A DNA stretch of 64,000 nt from Belnapia mucosa (GTDB lineage Bacteria; Pseudomonadota; Alphaproteobacteria; Acetobacterales; Acetobacteraceae). This document shows positions 31,665 to 40,031 of this stretch, piece after piece. The stretch spans positions 62,001 to 126,000 of the forward strand of contig NZ_JAEUXJ010000005.1 in assembly GCF_016775475.1 (NCBI RefSeq). Reading direction: 5' to 3'. The position numbers were made by a program, and so were the translations under genes. The notes below the pieces were generated by a model, which worked only from the letters and a program-made list of their open reading frames with translations, ran no database searches and was not told the origin of the DNA. The first letter of the stretch is position 1. Each line of letters opens with the position of its first letter.

Positions 31665-33395
31665 TCATCCGAGCATGAAGCCCAGCGTCAGCACCGCCAG
31701 CCCGGCCAGCATAAAGGCCACATAATCTCCGACCCGCCCCGTATGCAGTCGGTCGAGCAGCGCGAAGGCCGGCCCGCTCGCCGCCTCCACCGGCGCCCGC
31801 AGCCAGCGCGGCAGATGCGCCCGCCCCAGATCCCAGCCGGCGATCAGCAGCGAAAGCCCGATCGCCGCCCAGGGCAGCCAGGGGTTGGGCGTCTCGGCCG
31901 GCATCTCCCCGCCCCCGGCAGCGGTCAGGGCGAAGTGCGCGATTGGTCCACCGAGCCCCAGCGCCGCCGCCAGCAGCACCGCCGCCGGCGCCAGCATCAG
32001 CCAGAGCGGCCGGTCGCGCGGCTCCTGCTCCTCCTCCGTCGGCGCCCGCTCCTCCTCGCCGGAGACGCGCCCCCAGCCGAGGAAGATGCGCCCACCCGCC
32101 CGCAGCACCGCGCCCCCGGTCAGCGCCGCGCCCAGCAGCAGCGGTGCCGCCAGCCAGGGCAGCCCCTGCTCCGCGGCGGCGGAATCCAGCAGCCGCGTCG
32201 CCTCATCCAGCGTGCCGAAGGGCAGGCCGCCCAGCACCAGCCCCGCCAGGCCGAAGACGATCCCCGCCGGCCAGACCGCGCGCCCCCGCCCACGCAACTG
32301 GATCTCGTCGATGCCGCCGCAGCGGGTCAGCAGGATTCCGGCGATCATGAACAGTGCCGCCTTCACCGCGCCATGCCCCAGCAGATAGGCCAGCATCCCC
32401 GCCTTGCCCTGGGCGGAGACCAGCGCCAGCGCCCCGAGCAGGATCCCGGTATGGGAAATGGTGGAGAAGGCCAGCATCCGCTTCAGGTGCCGCTGCTGCA
32501 GGCAGCCCACCCCGCCGAGCAGCGCGCTGGCAAGGCCGAGGCCCAGCAGCAGCCCATGCATCACCCCTTGCGCCGCCGGCACCCCGGCGAAGACCGTCCC
32601 GCCCAGCCGCGCGATCCCGAAGATGCCGAGCGAGACCATGACGCCGGAGAACACCACCGAGACGGGGCTCGGCGCCACCGCATGGGCATCGGTCAGCCAG
32701 AACTGGAAGGGCACCATCGCCGCCTTGGTCAGTAGCGCCGCCAGCAGCAGGCAGCAGGCGGCGGCCACCACCATCTCGCCCGGCGCCTCGGCTGCGGCGC
32801 GGCCCAGCGCCGGCATGTCCAGCAGCCCGAACCGGGCATAGAGCAGGCCGATGCCGCCCAGCATCATGAAGCTCGCCAGGCTGTTGGTGATGGTGAAGTT
32901 CAGCGCCCCCTCGATCGCCGAGGATTCCAGGTGGTAGGCCGTGAGGGCGAAGGCGGCGACGCTCATCACCTCGAACCAGACGAACAGGTTGAACAGGTCC
33001 GCGGTGAGGCAGAAGCCGGCCATGGCGCCCATGAAGACCAGCATCAGCACATGGAACATGGCGCCCGCCGGCTCGAAATAGCCCCAGGCGAAGGCGAAGC
33101 AGGCGGCGAAGACCAGGCCGATGAAGCAGACCATCCCAGCCCCGGCCAGGTCGGCGGTGAAGGCGATGCCGAGCGGCCTTCCCCCCTGCGGCACCCAGCC
33201 GCCGAACCAGTGCGTCACCGGCCCCGCCGCGGCCTCCCGCGCCAGCCATGCGCCGATCCCCGCCAGGGCCAGCGCCAGCAGCAGCGCCACCATATCCGAG
33301 GCCCGCTTCGGGATGACATGGCCGAGCGCCAGCAGCAGCGCCGCGCCCAGCAGCGGCAGGGCGACGGCCAGCGGCAGCAGCGTCTCGCCGCTCAT
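31665..33395 (-). CDS. mnhD: Mrp/Mbh-type antiporter subunit D (NuoM/N-like)
   Basis: This 576-residue protein is the large, ion-translocating subunit of the cluster, with about 14 membrane helices. It has the proton-pumping family segments of complex I NuoL/M/N: NLFVWFEVMSVAAFALTAYH with the conserved Glu, a Lys in KAAMVPFQFWLTDAHAVAPS, and HTGILLGALALV. It is the only NuoL/M/N-type subunit in the operon. It is the last of seven genes joined by 4-bp overlaps and starts within the mnhC stop. Confidence 0.93.
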   Translation of the reverse strand: MSGETLLPLAVALPLLGAALLLALGHVIPKRASDMVALLLALALAGIGAWLAREAAAGPVTHWFGGWVPQGGRPLGIAFTADLAGAGMVCFIGLVFAACFAFAWGYFEPAGAMFHVLMLVFMGAMAGFCLTADLFNLFVWFEVMSVAAFALTAYHLESSAIEGALNFTITNSLASFMMLGGIGLLYARFGLLDMPALGRAAAEAPGEMVVAAACCLLLAALLTKAAMVPFQFWLTDAHAVAPSPVSVVFSGVMVSLGIFGIARLGGTVFAGVPAAQGVMHGLLLGLGLASALLGGVGCLQQRHLKRMLAFSTISHTGILLGALALVSAQGKAGMLAYLLGHGAVKAALFMIAGILLTRCGGIDEIQLRGRGRAVWPAGIVFGLAGLVLGGLPFGTLDEATRLLDSAAAEQGLPWLAAPLLLGAALTGGAVLRAGGRIFLGWGRVSGEEERAPTEEEQEPRDRPLWLMLAPAAVLLAAALGLGGPIAHFALTAAGGGEMPAETPNPWLPWAAIGLSLLIAGWDLGRAHLPRWLRAPVEAASGPAFALLDRLHTGRVGDYVAFMLAGLAVLTLGFMLG

Positions 33396-33736
33396 CGGTC
33401 GAGCGGCCGCAGGGCGTCCGGGTCCACCGTGCCGCGCCGCTTATGGACCTGCAGCACCAGCACCAGCAGCAGCGCCGTCACCGCCGCGCCGACGACGATA
33501 TCGGTCAGCACCAGCGCCTGCACCACCGGGTCCACCACCAGGCTGCCCGGCGGCTGGTCCTGGAAGATCGGCGGCCCCGCGCCCCAGCGGAAGCCGGCCG
33601 AGAGCAGCAGCACATAAGTCGCGCTCTGCACCACCGAGAGGCAGCCGATCAGATGCAGGTAGTTGCGGCTGGTGACGATGCCGTAGAGGCCGATGCCGAA
33701 GAGCCAGGCGGCGACCAGCCAGGGCAGCGGGCTCAT
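33392..33736 (-). CDS. mnhC: Mrp/Mbh-type antiporter subunit C (NuoK-like)
   Basis: This 114-residue protein has three helices in the NuoK/MrpC pattern: LFGIGLYGIVTSRNYLHLIG, CLSVVQSATYVLLLSAGF and DPVVQALVLTDIVVGAAVTA. The last segment is diagnostic for MnhC/MrpC/MbhG. It overlaps both neighbours by 4 bases. Confidence 0.95.
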   Translation of the reverse strand: MSPLPWLVAAWLFGIGLYGIVTSRNYLHLIGCLSVVQSATYVLLLSAGFRWGAGPPIFQDQPPGSLVVDPVVQALVLTDIVVGAAVTALLLVLVLQVHKRRGTVDPDALRPLDR

Positions 33737-34485
33737 TCCTCGCCTTCCTCCGGGGCCCGCGTCTCCTCAAGGAATTCGAGGAAGAGCATGGCGAAGCCCC
33801 CCGCCACCGCCAGCGCCACGCCGAGATTGAGCAGCGGGATCAGCCCGCCCGAGAGCAGCGATCCGGATTCGCCGGGCGGCAGGACATTCGCCAGGAAAGC
33901 ATCGCCGAGGGCGAGCCCGGCCAGCCCCGCCAGCGCATAGAGCGCGGCCCCGCCCCCTTCCAGCGCATGCAGCAGCGGCCCCGGAAGCATCCGGCGCCAG
34001 GCGGCATAGCCCTCGCCCAGCCAGACCAGCAGCATGGCGCTGGCGATGATGACGCCGCCCTGGAAGCCGCCCCCGGGCGTGAGCTGTGCGTGCAGCACGA
34101 CATAGAGGCCGAACAGCAGCGTCACCGGCGCCAGCAGCCGGCAGAGCAGCACCACCGCCTCGCTCCGGCGCGGGATCGGCCGGCCGGGGATGGCGGCGGC
34201 GCGGCGCTGCCCCCCCTCCCCCCGCGCGCCGCGCAGCAGCATCACCGCGCCGCCGACCGCGGCCAGCAGCATGATCTCCTCGCCCAGCGTGTCGATGGCG
34301 CGGAGGTCGAAATTGACGCCACTAACCATGTTGGTGACATGCCGCTCATGCAGCATCAGCGCCGTCGCCGCATCGCCATAAGGCAGCGGATGCGCGCCGA
34401 ATTCCGGCATGCGGAATGCGAGCAGCAGCGCCGCCGGAACCAGGACCAGCGCGGCGGCGAGGGCGAGGAGGAGCCGCGGCCTCAT
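33733..34485 (-). CDS. mnhB: Fused MbhE-like / MnhB-like antiporter subunit
   Basis: The protein is 250 residues. The N-terminal third (about 1-85; GAHPLPYGDAATALMLHERH, NMVSGVNFDLRAIDTLGEE) resembles MbhE, which in Mrp systems is the extreme C-terminus of MrpA. The C-terminal part (about 100-240; LFGLYVVLHAQLTPGGGFQG) is MnhB/MrpB/MbhF with its GGGFQGG loop and four helices. ATG 34485 overlaps the stop of the upstream gene; longer open frame upstream runs through that gene and is not used. Confidence 0.88.
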   Translation of the reverse strand: MRPRLLLALAAALVLVPAALLLAFRMPEFGAHPLPYGDAATALMLHERHVTNMVSGVNFDLRAIDTLGEEIMLLAAVGGAVMLLRGARGEGGQRRAAAIPGRPIPRRSEAVVLLCRLLAPVTLLFGLYVVLHAQLTPGGGFQGGVIIASAMLLVWLGEGYAAWRRMLPGPLLHALEGGGAALYALAGLAGLALGDAFLANVLPPGESGSLLSGGLIPLLNLGVALAVAGGFAMLFLEFLEETRAPEEGEE

Positions 34486-34742
34486 TCCTTCCGCTCCTCC
34501 TTCGGTGGCCCGTGCAGGCGGAGGCTGGCCAGCGCCACGAGGAAGAGCAGCGGCACCGCCGCCGTCCCGACCACGAGCTGGGAAAAGGCCGCATCCGGCG
34601 CCTGCAGGGCGGTAAAGAGCAAGGTCAGCGCCAGCCCATTCGCTGCCAGGGCGAGCACCTGCCGCCGCGGTTCCCGCGTCAGCACGACGCCGGTGCCGGT
34701 GGCCGCGACCAGCAGGAACAGGGTGATCAGCAGCAGGCTCAT
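34482..34742 (-). CDS. MbhD-like (DUF4040) antiporter subunit
   Basis: This 86-residue protein has three hydrophobic helices and matches the DUF4040/MbhD family: QVLALAANGLALTLLFTALQ, APDAAFSQLVVGTAAVPLLF. In Mrp antiporters this sequence is part of the C-terminal extension of MrpA; in Mbh complexes it is the separate subunit MbhD. Here it is a free gene with no MrpA body. It is coupled to both neighbours by ATGA overlaps. Confidence 0.85.
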   Translation of the reverse strand: MSLLLITLFLLVAATGTGVVLTREPRRQVLALAANGLALTLLFTALQAPDAAFSQLVVGTAAVPLLFLVALASLRLHGPPKEERKE

Positions 34743-35032
34743 TCCCGCTCCCCTGCCGCGATGCGGCGCACCAGCGCGGCGCCCGCCGCATGGGCGAGGC
34801 CGGCGCCGACCGCGAGCAGGGCCAGCACCAGCAGCAGCAGCTTCAGGGGCCGCTGGCCGAATCCGTCCTCGACCAGCGCGGCGAGCAGGAAGGCGAGGCC
34901 CGGCCCGGTCGCCAGGAAGGCCACCAGATGCAGCCGGTCGAGCGGCGTCCGCAGCCGCAGCATCCCGATCGCCGCCAGCCAGGCCGCCAGCACGCCGAGG
35001 CCGAGCAGCAGATCGACCGCCAGCGCCCTCAC
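34739..35032 (-). CDS. mnhG: Mrp/Mbh-type antiporter subunit G
   Basis: This 97-residue protein has three helices and the MnhG/PhaG signature GMLRLRTPLDRLHLVAFLAT, where canonical members have R-x-P-D-x-Y-x-R-x-H. The start is GTG 35032, overlapping the mnhF stop as GTGA. A longer open frame upstream is mnhF in another frame. Confidence 0.9.
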   Translation of the reverse strand: MRALAVDLLLGLGVLAAWLAAIGMLRLRTPLDRLHLVAFLATGPGLAFLLAALVEDGFGQRPLKLLLLVLALLAVGAGLAHAAGAALVRRIAAGERE

Positions 35033-35280
35033 AGCCAGCGTTCCAGGAAGACGGCCAGCAGCAGCGTCCCCGGCAGGGTCAGCAAGGCGAGAGTGAGCGC
35101 AAGATCCATGAGCGAGGGCTGGGCAAAGGCGAAGCTCATCAGCGCCAGCATCAGCACCGCCAGGGAGGTGGCGAATTGCACCGCGACCAGCCGGGTGCCG
35201 ATGCTGCCGCGCAACGCCTGCCAGACCGGGACGGCCAGGGCCGGGACCAGGCCGAGCAGGGCGAGCAGCCAGGAACTCAT
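35029..35280 (-). CDS. mnhF: Mrp/Mbh-type antiporter subunit F
   Basis: This 83-residue protein has three helices. The segment RGSIGTRLVAVQFATSLAVL corresponds to the MrpF motif GPTxxDRVxAxD, though the usual Asp residues are weakened. SLMDLALTLALLTLPGTLLL fits the conserved final helix. Its ATG overlaps the mnhE stop (ATGA). Assignment rests on size, helices and operon order. Confidence 0.85.
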   Translation of the reverse strand: MSSWLLALLGLVPALAVPVWQALRGSIGTRLVAVQFATSLAVLMLALMSFAFAQPSLMDLALTLALLTLPGTLLLAVFLERWL

Positions 35281-35732
35281 GGCGGCCAGCACCGCTCGGA
35301 CGAGACGGGTTGCCCCGCATCCAGCCGGTGCAGCGGCAGGGTCTCGGTGACATAGTCCGGCGCCAGGACCAGCCCATTGGGCGAGACCGAGAGCGAGAGC
35401 AGGGCAAGGCCGCGCCGCACCGTATCGGCAGGCCCCTCCCCGCCCGGCGCGAAGGGCTGCGGCAGCACCGCACCTTCCGGCAGGCGGCCGGGTCGCAGCA
35501 GCCAAGCCGCAGCCCGCCCCGTTTCCTGGGCGAGGCTGGCGAGCACGCCGCGCAGCAGCTGCGGCCAGGGCGCCCGCAGGCGAAGGGGATGGGTGGCGAT
35601 CCGAGCCAGGATCCGAGCGAAGAGCAGGGTAAGGAGCCCGATGACGGCGGCGGCCACCAGCTCTCCGGTCGAGAGCTGGCCGGCGAAGACCAGATACAGC
35701 GCCGCGAATGCCAGCCACCGTACCGATGCCAA
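35277..35732 (-). CDS. mnhE: Mrp/Mbh-type antiporter subunit E
   Basis: This 151-residue protein heads the antiporter operon. It has two N-terminal helices and a cytoplasmic half with the MrpE core SLSVSPNGLVLAPDYVTETL, close to the family SxTPGT-x-V sequence, and LPLHRLDA. The start is TTG 35732, chosen because CACGGGAGGG lies 8 bases upstream; no in-frame ATG gives a better fit. It is divergently placed from a hydratase gene 103 bases away. Confidence 0.88.
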   Translation of the reverse strand: MASVRWLAFAALYLVFAGQLSTGELVAAAVIGLLTLLFARILARIATHPLRLRAPWPQLLRGVLASLAQETGRAAAWLLRPGRLPEGAVLPQPFAPGGEGPADTVRRGLALLSLSVSPNGLVLAPDYVTETLPLHRLDAGQPVSSERCWPP

Positions 35733-35835
35733 AGCGGAACCCTCCCGTGACAGGCTGCTAACCGGCGGTCCTGGTTGCGGTTCCAACAGGGCCGGGCAAC
35801 CATGGCCACGCATTCAGACCGGAGGAGGCCCCAGC

Positions 35836-36585
35836 ATGGCTGATCAGGACATCGCCGCCACCGTCGAAGCCCTGGTCCAGGCCCGGCGCAGCGGAACGCA
35901 GGTCGAGGGGTTGCCGGCGGTGCCCGCCTCGGTCGCCGAGGCGCATCGCATCCAGGACGGGGTGGCGGCCGCGCTCGGTGAGGCGACCGGCGCCTTCAAG
36001 GCGAATGCGCCGCCGGGCGAGCCGCCGGTCCGCGGACTGATCCCGGCGCGCATGATCCGCCCCAGCCCGGCCCGGATGCCACCTGCCGAGGTGCCGCATT
36101 GCGGCGTCGAGGGCGAGGTCGCCTTCCGCTTCACCCGCGACCTGCCGCCGCGCGAACAGCCCTATGGGCGGGAGGAGGTGGCCGCGGCGGCGACCGTGCT
36201 GCCGGCCATCGAGGTGGTGTCGGGCCGCCTCCGCGATCCCCGCACCCGGCCGGCGCTGGAACAGCTGGCCGACTGCATCGCCAATGGTGGGCTGGTGCCG
36301 GGGGCGGAGCTGGCGGAGTGGTCCTGGCTCGACTTGCCGCGACTGCGCGTCACGCTGCTGGTGAACGGGGCGCCGGTGCTGGAGCAGGAGGGCGGCCATC
36401 CGATCAACGATCCGCTCGGCGTCGCCGTCGCACTGGTCAACCTGATGCGGGAGGCCGGCGGCGTGCGCGCCGGCCAGATCGTCACCACCGGCAGCTGGAC
36501 CGGGCTGCGCTTCCTGCAGCCCGGCGACCGCTGCACCGTCCGCTTCGAGGCGCTGGGCGAAGCGGAGGTGGTTTTCGCGGGCTAA
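35836..36585 (+). CDS. 2-keto-4-pentenoate hydratase family protein
   Basis: This 249-residue soluble protein belongs to the MhpD/fumarylacetoacetate hydrolase superfamily, which hydrates 2-hydroxypenta-2,4-dienoates or decarboxylates oxalocrotonate in meta-cleavage pathways. Visible family parts are GVEGEVAFRFTRDLPPR with the metal-ligand Glu pair, VLPAIEVVSGR, NPLG-like NDPLGVAVALVNLM and GQIVTTGSWTGLRFLQPGD. ATG 35836 has GGAGGAGG 8 bases upstream. No other meta-cleavage genes are adjacent. It overlaps the converging OYE gene by 4 bases. Confidence 0.85.
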   Translation: MADQDIAATVEALVQARRSGTQVEGLPAVPASVAEAHRIQDGVAAALGEATGAFKANAPPGEPPVRGLIPARMIRPSPARMPPAEVPHCGVEGEVAFRFTRDLPPREQPYGREEVAAAATVLPAIEVVSGRLRDPRTRPALEQLADCIANGGLVPGAELAEWSWLDLPRLRVTLLVNGAPVLEQEGGHPINDPLGVAVALVNLMREAGGVRAGQIVTTGSWTGLRFLQPGDRCTVRFEALGEAEVVFAG

Positions 36586-37697
36586 GCCAGCCCCGCCAGC
36601 GGCGCCCCTATCGCTTCGTCGCGGGCCATCTTGCCGAGCGTCATCAGGCCGCGTTCGTATTGCGGCGGCACCTGCAGCGCCTCGGTCCGGCCGAGTGCCG
36701 CCGCGGCATGGATCGGCCAGTACGGATCGCGCAGCAACGCCCGCGCCAGCAGGATCAGGTCCGCCTTGCCCTCGCTGAGGATCGCCTGCGCCTGCGCCGG
36801 CTCGGTGATCATCCCGACCGCGGCGACGGCCACCCGGGCTCCCTCGCGCACCGCCGCCGCCCCCGGCACCTGGTAGCCCGGACCGACCGGAATTGCCTGC
36901 CGTGCGTCCAGCCCGCCGGAGGTCACGTCGATCATATCGACGCCAAGCGCCTTCAGCCGCGCCGAGAGCGCCACCGTCTCCTCCGTCGTCCAGCCGCCCT
37001 CGACCCAATCGGTGTGCGAAAGGCGGACACAAAGCGGCACCTCATCCGGGATCGCCGCCCGCACAGCCCGGGTCGATTCCTCGACGATCCGCACCCGGCC
37101 GTCGAAATCACCGCCCCAGGCATCGTTGCGCTGGTTGGACAGGGGCGAGAGGAATTGGTGCAGCAGGTAGCCATGCGCCGCATGCAGCTCGATGAAGCGG
37201 TAGCCAGCGGCGATGCTGCGCCGCGCCGCCGCCACGGTATCGGTGATCACCCCCTCGATCTCCGCCTCGCTCAGCGCCCGCGGCGTGGCATAGCCCTGGA
37301 AGGCGAGAGCACTCGGCGCCACTGGCACCCAACCCGGCTCGGCCGAGCCATGTACCCAGGCCTGCTTCCGGCTGCCCTTCCGCCCCGCATGCGCGATCTG
37401 GATTCCCGGCACGGAGCCCATGGCGGCAATCCCTTCCGCCAGCCGCCGGTGGCCGGGGATTTGCCCATCCTCCCAGATACCGAGGTCGGCCGGGGAGATG
37501 CGCCCCTCCGGCGAGACCGCTGCTGCCTCGGTGATGGTCAGCCCGGCCCCGCCCACGGCGCGCGACAGCAGGTGTTGGAAATGCCACTCGGTCGGCTGGC
37601 CGTCTTCGGCGCAGGAATACTGGCACATGGGCGAGACGCCGATGCGGTTCTTCAGGGTCACGCCCCGGAGGGTCAGCGGCTCGAACAGGTCGGTCAT
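36582..37697 (-). CDS. NADH:flavin oxidoreductase / Old Yellow Enzyme (YqjM-type)
   Basis: This 371-residue FMN enzyme reduces activated C=C bonds with NAD(P)H. It starts LFEPLTLRGVTLKNRIGVSP with SPMCQYSCAEDG carrying the redox-tuning Cys of the thermophilic-like (YqjM) class. It has QIAHAGRKGS, the substrate-binding His pair in ELHAAHGYLLHQFLSPLSNQ, and the phosphate-binding LILLARALLRDPYWP. ATG 37697 overlaps the upstream DUF2272 stop (ATGA), so the two are one transcription unit. Confidence 0.93.
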   Translation of the reverse strand: MTDLFEPLTLRGVTLKNRIGVSPMCQYSCAEDGQPTEWHFQHLLSRAVGGAGLTITEAAAVSPEGRISPADLGIWEDGQIPGHRRLAEGIAAMGSVPGIQIAHAGRKGSRKQAWVHGSAEPGWVPVAPSALAFQGYATPRALSEAEIEGVITDTVAAARRSIAAGYRFIELHAAHGYLLHQFLSPLSNQRNDAWGGDFDGRVRIVEESTRAVRAAIPDEVPLCVRLSHTDWVEGGWTTEETVALSARLKALGVDMIDVTSGGLDARQAIPVGPGYQVPGAAAVREGARVAVAAVGMITEPAQAQAILSEGKADLILLARALLRDPYWPIHAAAALGRTEALQVPPQYERGLMTLGKMARDEAIGAPLAGLA

Positions 37698-38482
37698 GAA
37701 AGGGGGCTCCAAGGGGGCAGCCGGCCAAGCCGGTTCTGGAACAGGACGAACCATGCGGGCTCGCCCGCTGGCCATGGCAGAAGATAGCCCGCGGCGTCGG
37801 CGGGGAAACGGGTCAGCGTCACGCTGTCGCGCACATTGCCGCCCACCACCTCCACCACCCCCGGCGCGGTGCCGGTAACGATGTCGCAATGCATGGGCCG
37901 GAACCGCCCGCCATCGGCGGCGCGCTGGCGCCAGTCGGCGATCGGGTTGCGGCTGCGATCAGTGCAGAGCAGGTCGCCCGGTTGCGGCGGCAGCTCCCGC
38001 GGCAGGCGCGGCAGGAAGGGAGCGGCGGCCGGGAAGGCGGCGGCATCGCGGATCAGCGCATCGACATAATCAGCATGCGCGGCCGAGGGCGGGAATTCCC
38101 GCCGGTCGACCCCAGCCGAGGCCAGGACGAAGGAGATGAAGGCCGCCGACCAATAGGGCTCCCGCCACAGCGCCTCACCTTCGGGCAGGCCGGCGAGAGC
38201 CGCGGCATAGCGCCGGCGGTTGCCGGCGATCGCCCCCTCATCCTGCGGCACTACCCGCCAATAGGCCAGCACGCGGGGAAAGTTGGCCGGCTCGCTCTCC
38301 GCCCCGGTGGAGCCGCCGGGCAGGCCCGGCTCCATCACCACCCGGCCCCAATCCGCCCATTCGGCGAGGGCGATCCGCACCATCCGTTCCCGCGCCGCCG
38401 GCGGATAGGGAAGCGGCGGGGCCGGCGGCGGCGGCACCACCGCACAGGCCCCGAGCAGGAGCAGAAGCAGGATCGAACGCAT
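37694..38482 (-). CDS. DUF2272 domain lipoprotein
   Basis: This 262-residue protein starts with a lipoprotein signal peptide: hydrophobic MRSILLLLLLGAC with Cys13 in a lipobox, then a Pro-rich linker. The rest is DUF2272-like, a CHAP/NlpC-like papain fold thought to act on the cell wall: EPYWSAAFISFVLASAGVDR, RNPIADWRQRAADGG, and the Cys/His pair in FRPMHCDIVTG with EVVGGNVRDSVTL. It would sit on the periplasmic side of a membrane. Coupling to an Old Yellow Enzyme gene is odd and probably functionally unrelated. Confidence 0.8.
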   Translation of the reverse strand: MRSILLLLLLGACAVVPPPPAPPLPYPPAARERMVRIALAEWADWGRVVMEPGLPGGSTGAESEPANFPRVLAYWRVVPQDEGAIAGNRRRYAAALAGLPEGEALWREPYWSAAFISFVLASAGVDRREFPPSAAHADYVDALIRDAAAFPAAAPFLPRLPRELPPQPGDLLCTDRSRNPIADWRQRAADGGRFRPMHCDIVTGTAPGVVEVVGGNVRDSVTLTRFPADAAGYLLPWPAGEPAWFVLFQNRLGRLPPWSPLS

Positions 38483-38527
38483 GGCCCCCTGTAGCGCAGC
38501 GCTGGCCCCCGCCATAGGCTCCGGCCC

Positions 38528-39961
38528 ATGAGCGACACCCCCTCCGGCCGCCTGTTCTTCCAGAGCGAGACCTTCCGCGTGGAAGGCGGCGGCACCGCCC
38601 GCACCCGCCACCCGCGCATCACCGGCGGCAGCATCACGGAGCCGGCGCGGGAGATTCCCATCCATGCCGAATGCGACGTGCTGGTCGTCGGCGGCGGCCC
38701 GGCCGGCACCGCGGCCGCCGTCGCCGCGGGCCGGCTCGGCGCCCGCACCCTTCTGTTGGAACGGCACAACCATCTGGGCGGGCTGTCGACCGGCGGGCTG
38801 GTGATCTGGATCGACCGGATGACCGACTGGTCCGGCGCCCCGGTCATCCGCGGCTTCGCCGAGGAATACCTCTCCCGCCTGCCGCGCGACGCCATCGCCG
38901 GCCCGCCGCGCGAGGCCTGGGGCAGCCGCGATGCCGCGACCGCCGCCTGGTGGGCGCTGCGCACCGCCGCCTTCCACGGCATCGTCACCCATTCGCCGAC
39001 CGCCGATCCCGAATGGATGAAGGCGACCGCGCTGGAGATGGTGATCGAAGCCGGGGCCGAACCCCTCTTTCATGCCTGGGGCGCCCAGCCGGTGATGGAG
39101 GGGAATGCCGTCCGCGGCGCCATCTTCGAAAGCAAGCAGGGCCGCCGCGCCATCCTGGCCAAGGTGGTGGTGGATGCGACCGGGGATGGCGACATCTTCC
39201 ACCGCGCCGGCGCCGCCACCGCCGCCGATATCGAGGAGGGCGACATCCACCACGCGATCAACACCAGCTGGATGTTCGGCGGCGTCGACATGCCGGCCTA
39301 TCTCCGCTGGCGGGCGGAGCAGCCGGCGGAATTCGGCGCCTTCCTGCAACGTGGGCGGGAAGCGCATGGGCAATTCGAGAAGGCCTTCGTCTCCTGGCGC
39401 GACGATGTGGCGCTGTTCATGGGCCCACGCATGACCGGCTTCTCCGCCGTCGCAGTGGACGACCAGACCGAGGTGGAGATCCGCAGCCACCGGCTCATGC
39501 TCGCCCATTTGGCGTTCTACCGCGCCCATGCCCCCGGTTTCGCCGGCGCCTGGCCGCTGCTGAGCGCGCCGCAGCTCGGAGTCCGCCATGCGCGGCGGCT
39601 GGTCGGGATGGGTGCCGTGACGCGGGCGATGTGGGACGGGCGAGTAGAGCCGGATGAGATCGGGGTCTCGCCCAGCCTCTCGCCGCGCTTCCCCAATGTC
39701 TCCGTGCCCTATGGGGCGTTGGTGCCGGCGGCGCTGGATGGGCTGCTGGCACCGGGGCGGCACCTCTCCTGCGATGCCACCAGCCACTCCTTCCTGCGGG
39801 AGATTCCGCAATGCTGGCTGACCGGCCAGGCGGCCGGGGTGGCGGCGGCGCTGGCGGCGGATGCGAGGGTGGAGCCACGGACCGTGCCGGTGCGGGCGAT
39901 GCAGGGGGCGCTGCTGCGCCAGGGCGTGCATCTCTCGGCGGCGGTGGAAGCGGTCGCCTGA
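38528..39961 (+). CDS. FAD-dependent oxidoreductase (FAD_oxidored family)
   Basis: This 477-residue protein has the dinucleotide-binding fold at about 49-85 (CDVLVVGGGPAGTAAAVAAG, LLLERHNHLGG), VVVDATGDGDIFHRAG at about 215 for FAD contact, and a C-terminal FAD-binding strand (CWLTGQAAGVAAALA). This is the PF12831 pattern, found in many uncharacterised dehydrogenases often of sugars or organic acids. ATG 38528 is 45 bases from the divergent lipoprotein start. Substrate unknown. Confidence 0.88.
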   Translation: MSDTPSGRLFFQSETFRVEGGGTARTRHPRITGGSITEPAREIPIHAECDVLVVGGGPAGTAAAVAAGRLGARTLLLERHNHLGGLSTGGLVIWIDRMTDWSGAPVIRGFAEEYLSRLPRDAIAGPPREAWGSRDAATAAWWALRTAAFHGIVTHSPTADPEWMKATALEMVIEAGAEPLFHAWGAQPVMEGNAVRGAIFESKQGRRAILAKVVVDATGDGDIFHRAGAATAADIEEGDIHHAINTSWMFGGVDMPAYLRWRAEQPAEFGAFLQRGREAHGQFEKAFVSWRDDVALFMGPRMTGFSAVAVDDQTEVEIRSHRLMLAHLAFYRAHAPGFAGAWPLLSAPQLGVRHARRLVGMGAVTRAMWDGRVEPDEIGVSPSLSPRFPNVSVPYGALVPAALDGLLAPGRHLSCDATSHSFLREIPQCWLTGQAAGVAAALAADARVEPRTVPVRAMQGALLRQGVHLSAAVEAVA

Positions 39962-40019
39962 CTGGCCCCACATTACCGTGAGTTCATCTTTCCTCCATGC
40001 TCACCTTATCGTGATTATG

Positions 40020-40025
40020 TATACT
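40020..40025 (+). promoter_or_regulatory. Candidate -10 box for a small RNA
   Basis: TATACT is a near-consensus -10 hexamer in an unusually AT-rich stretch between converging genes. No good TTGACA-like -35 box is visible at 16-18 bases upstream, so the promoter is only suggested. Confidence 0.4.
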
Positions 40026-40031
40026 GTCTTC

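Noticed and set aside
34742..35809. Long upstream extensions of mnhG, mnhF and mnhB frames
   Set aside because: Each extension runs through an upstream antiporter gene in another frame; short forms start at 4-bp overlaps and match family lengths.
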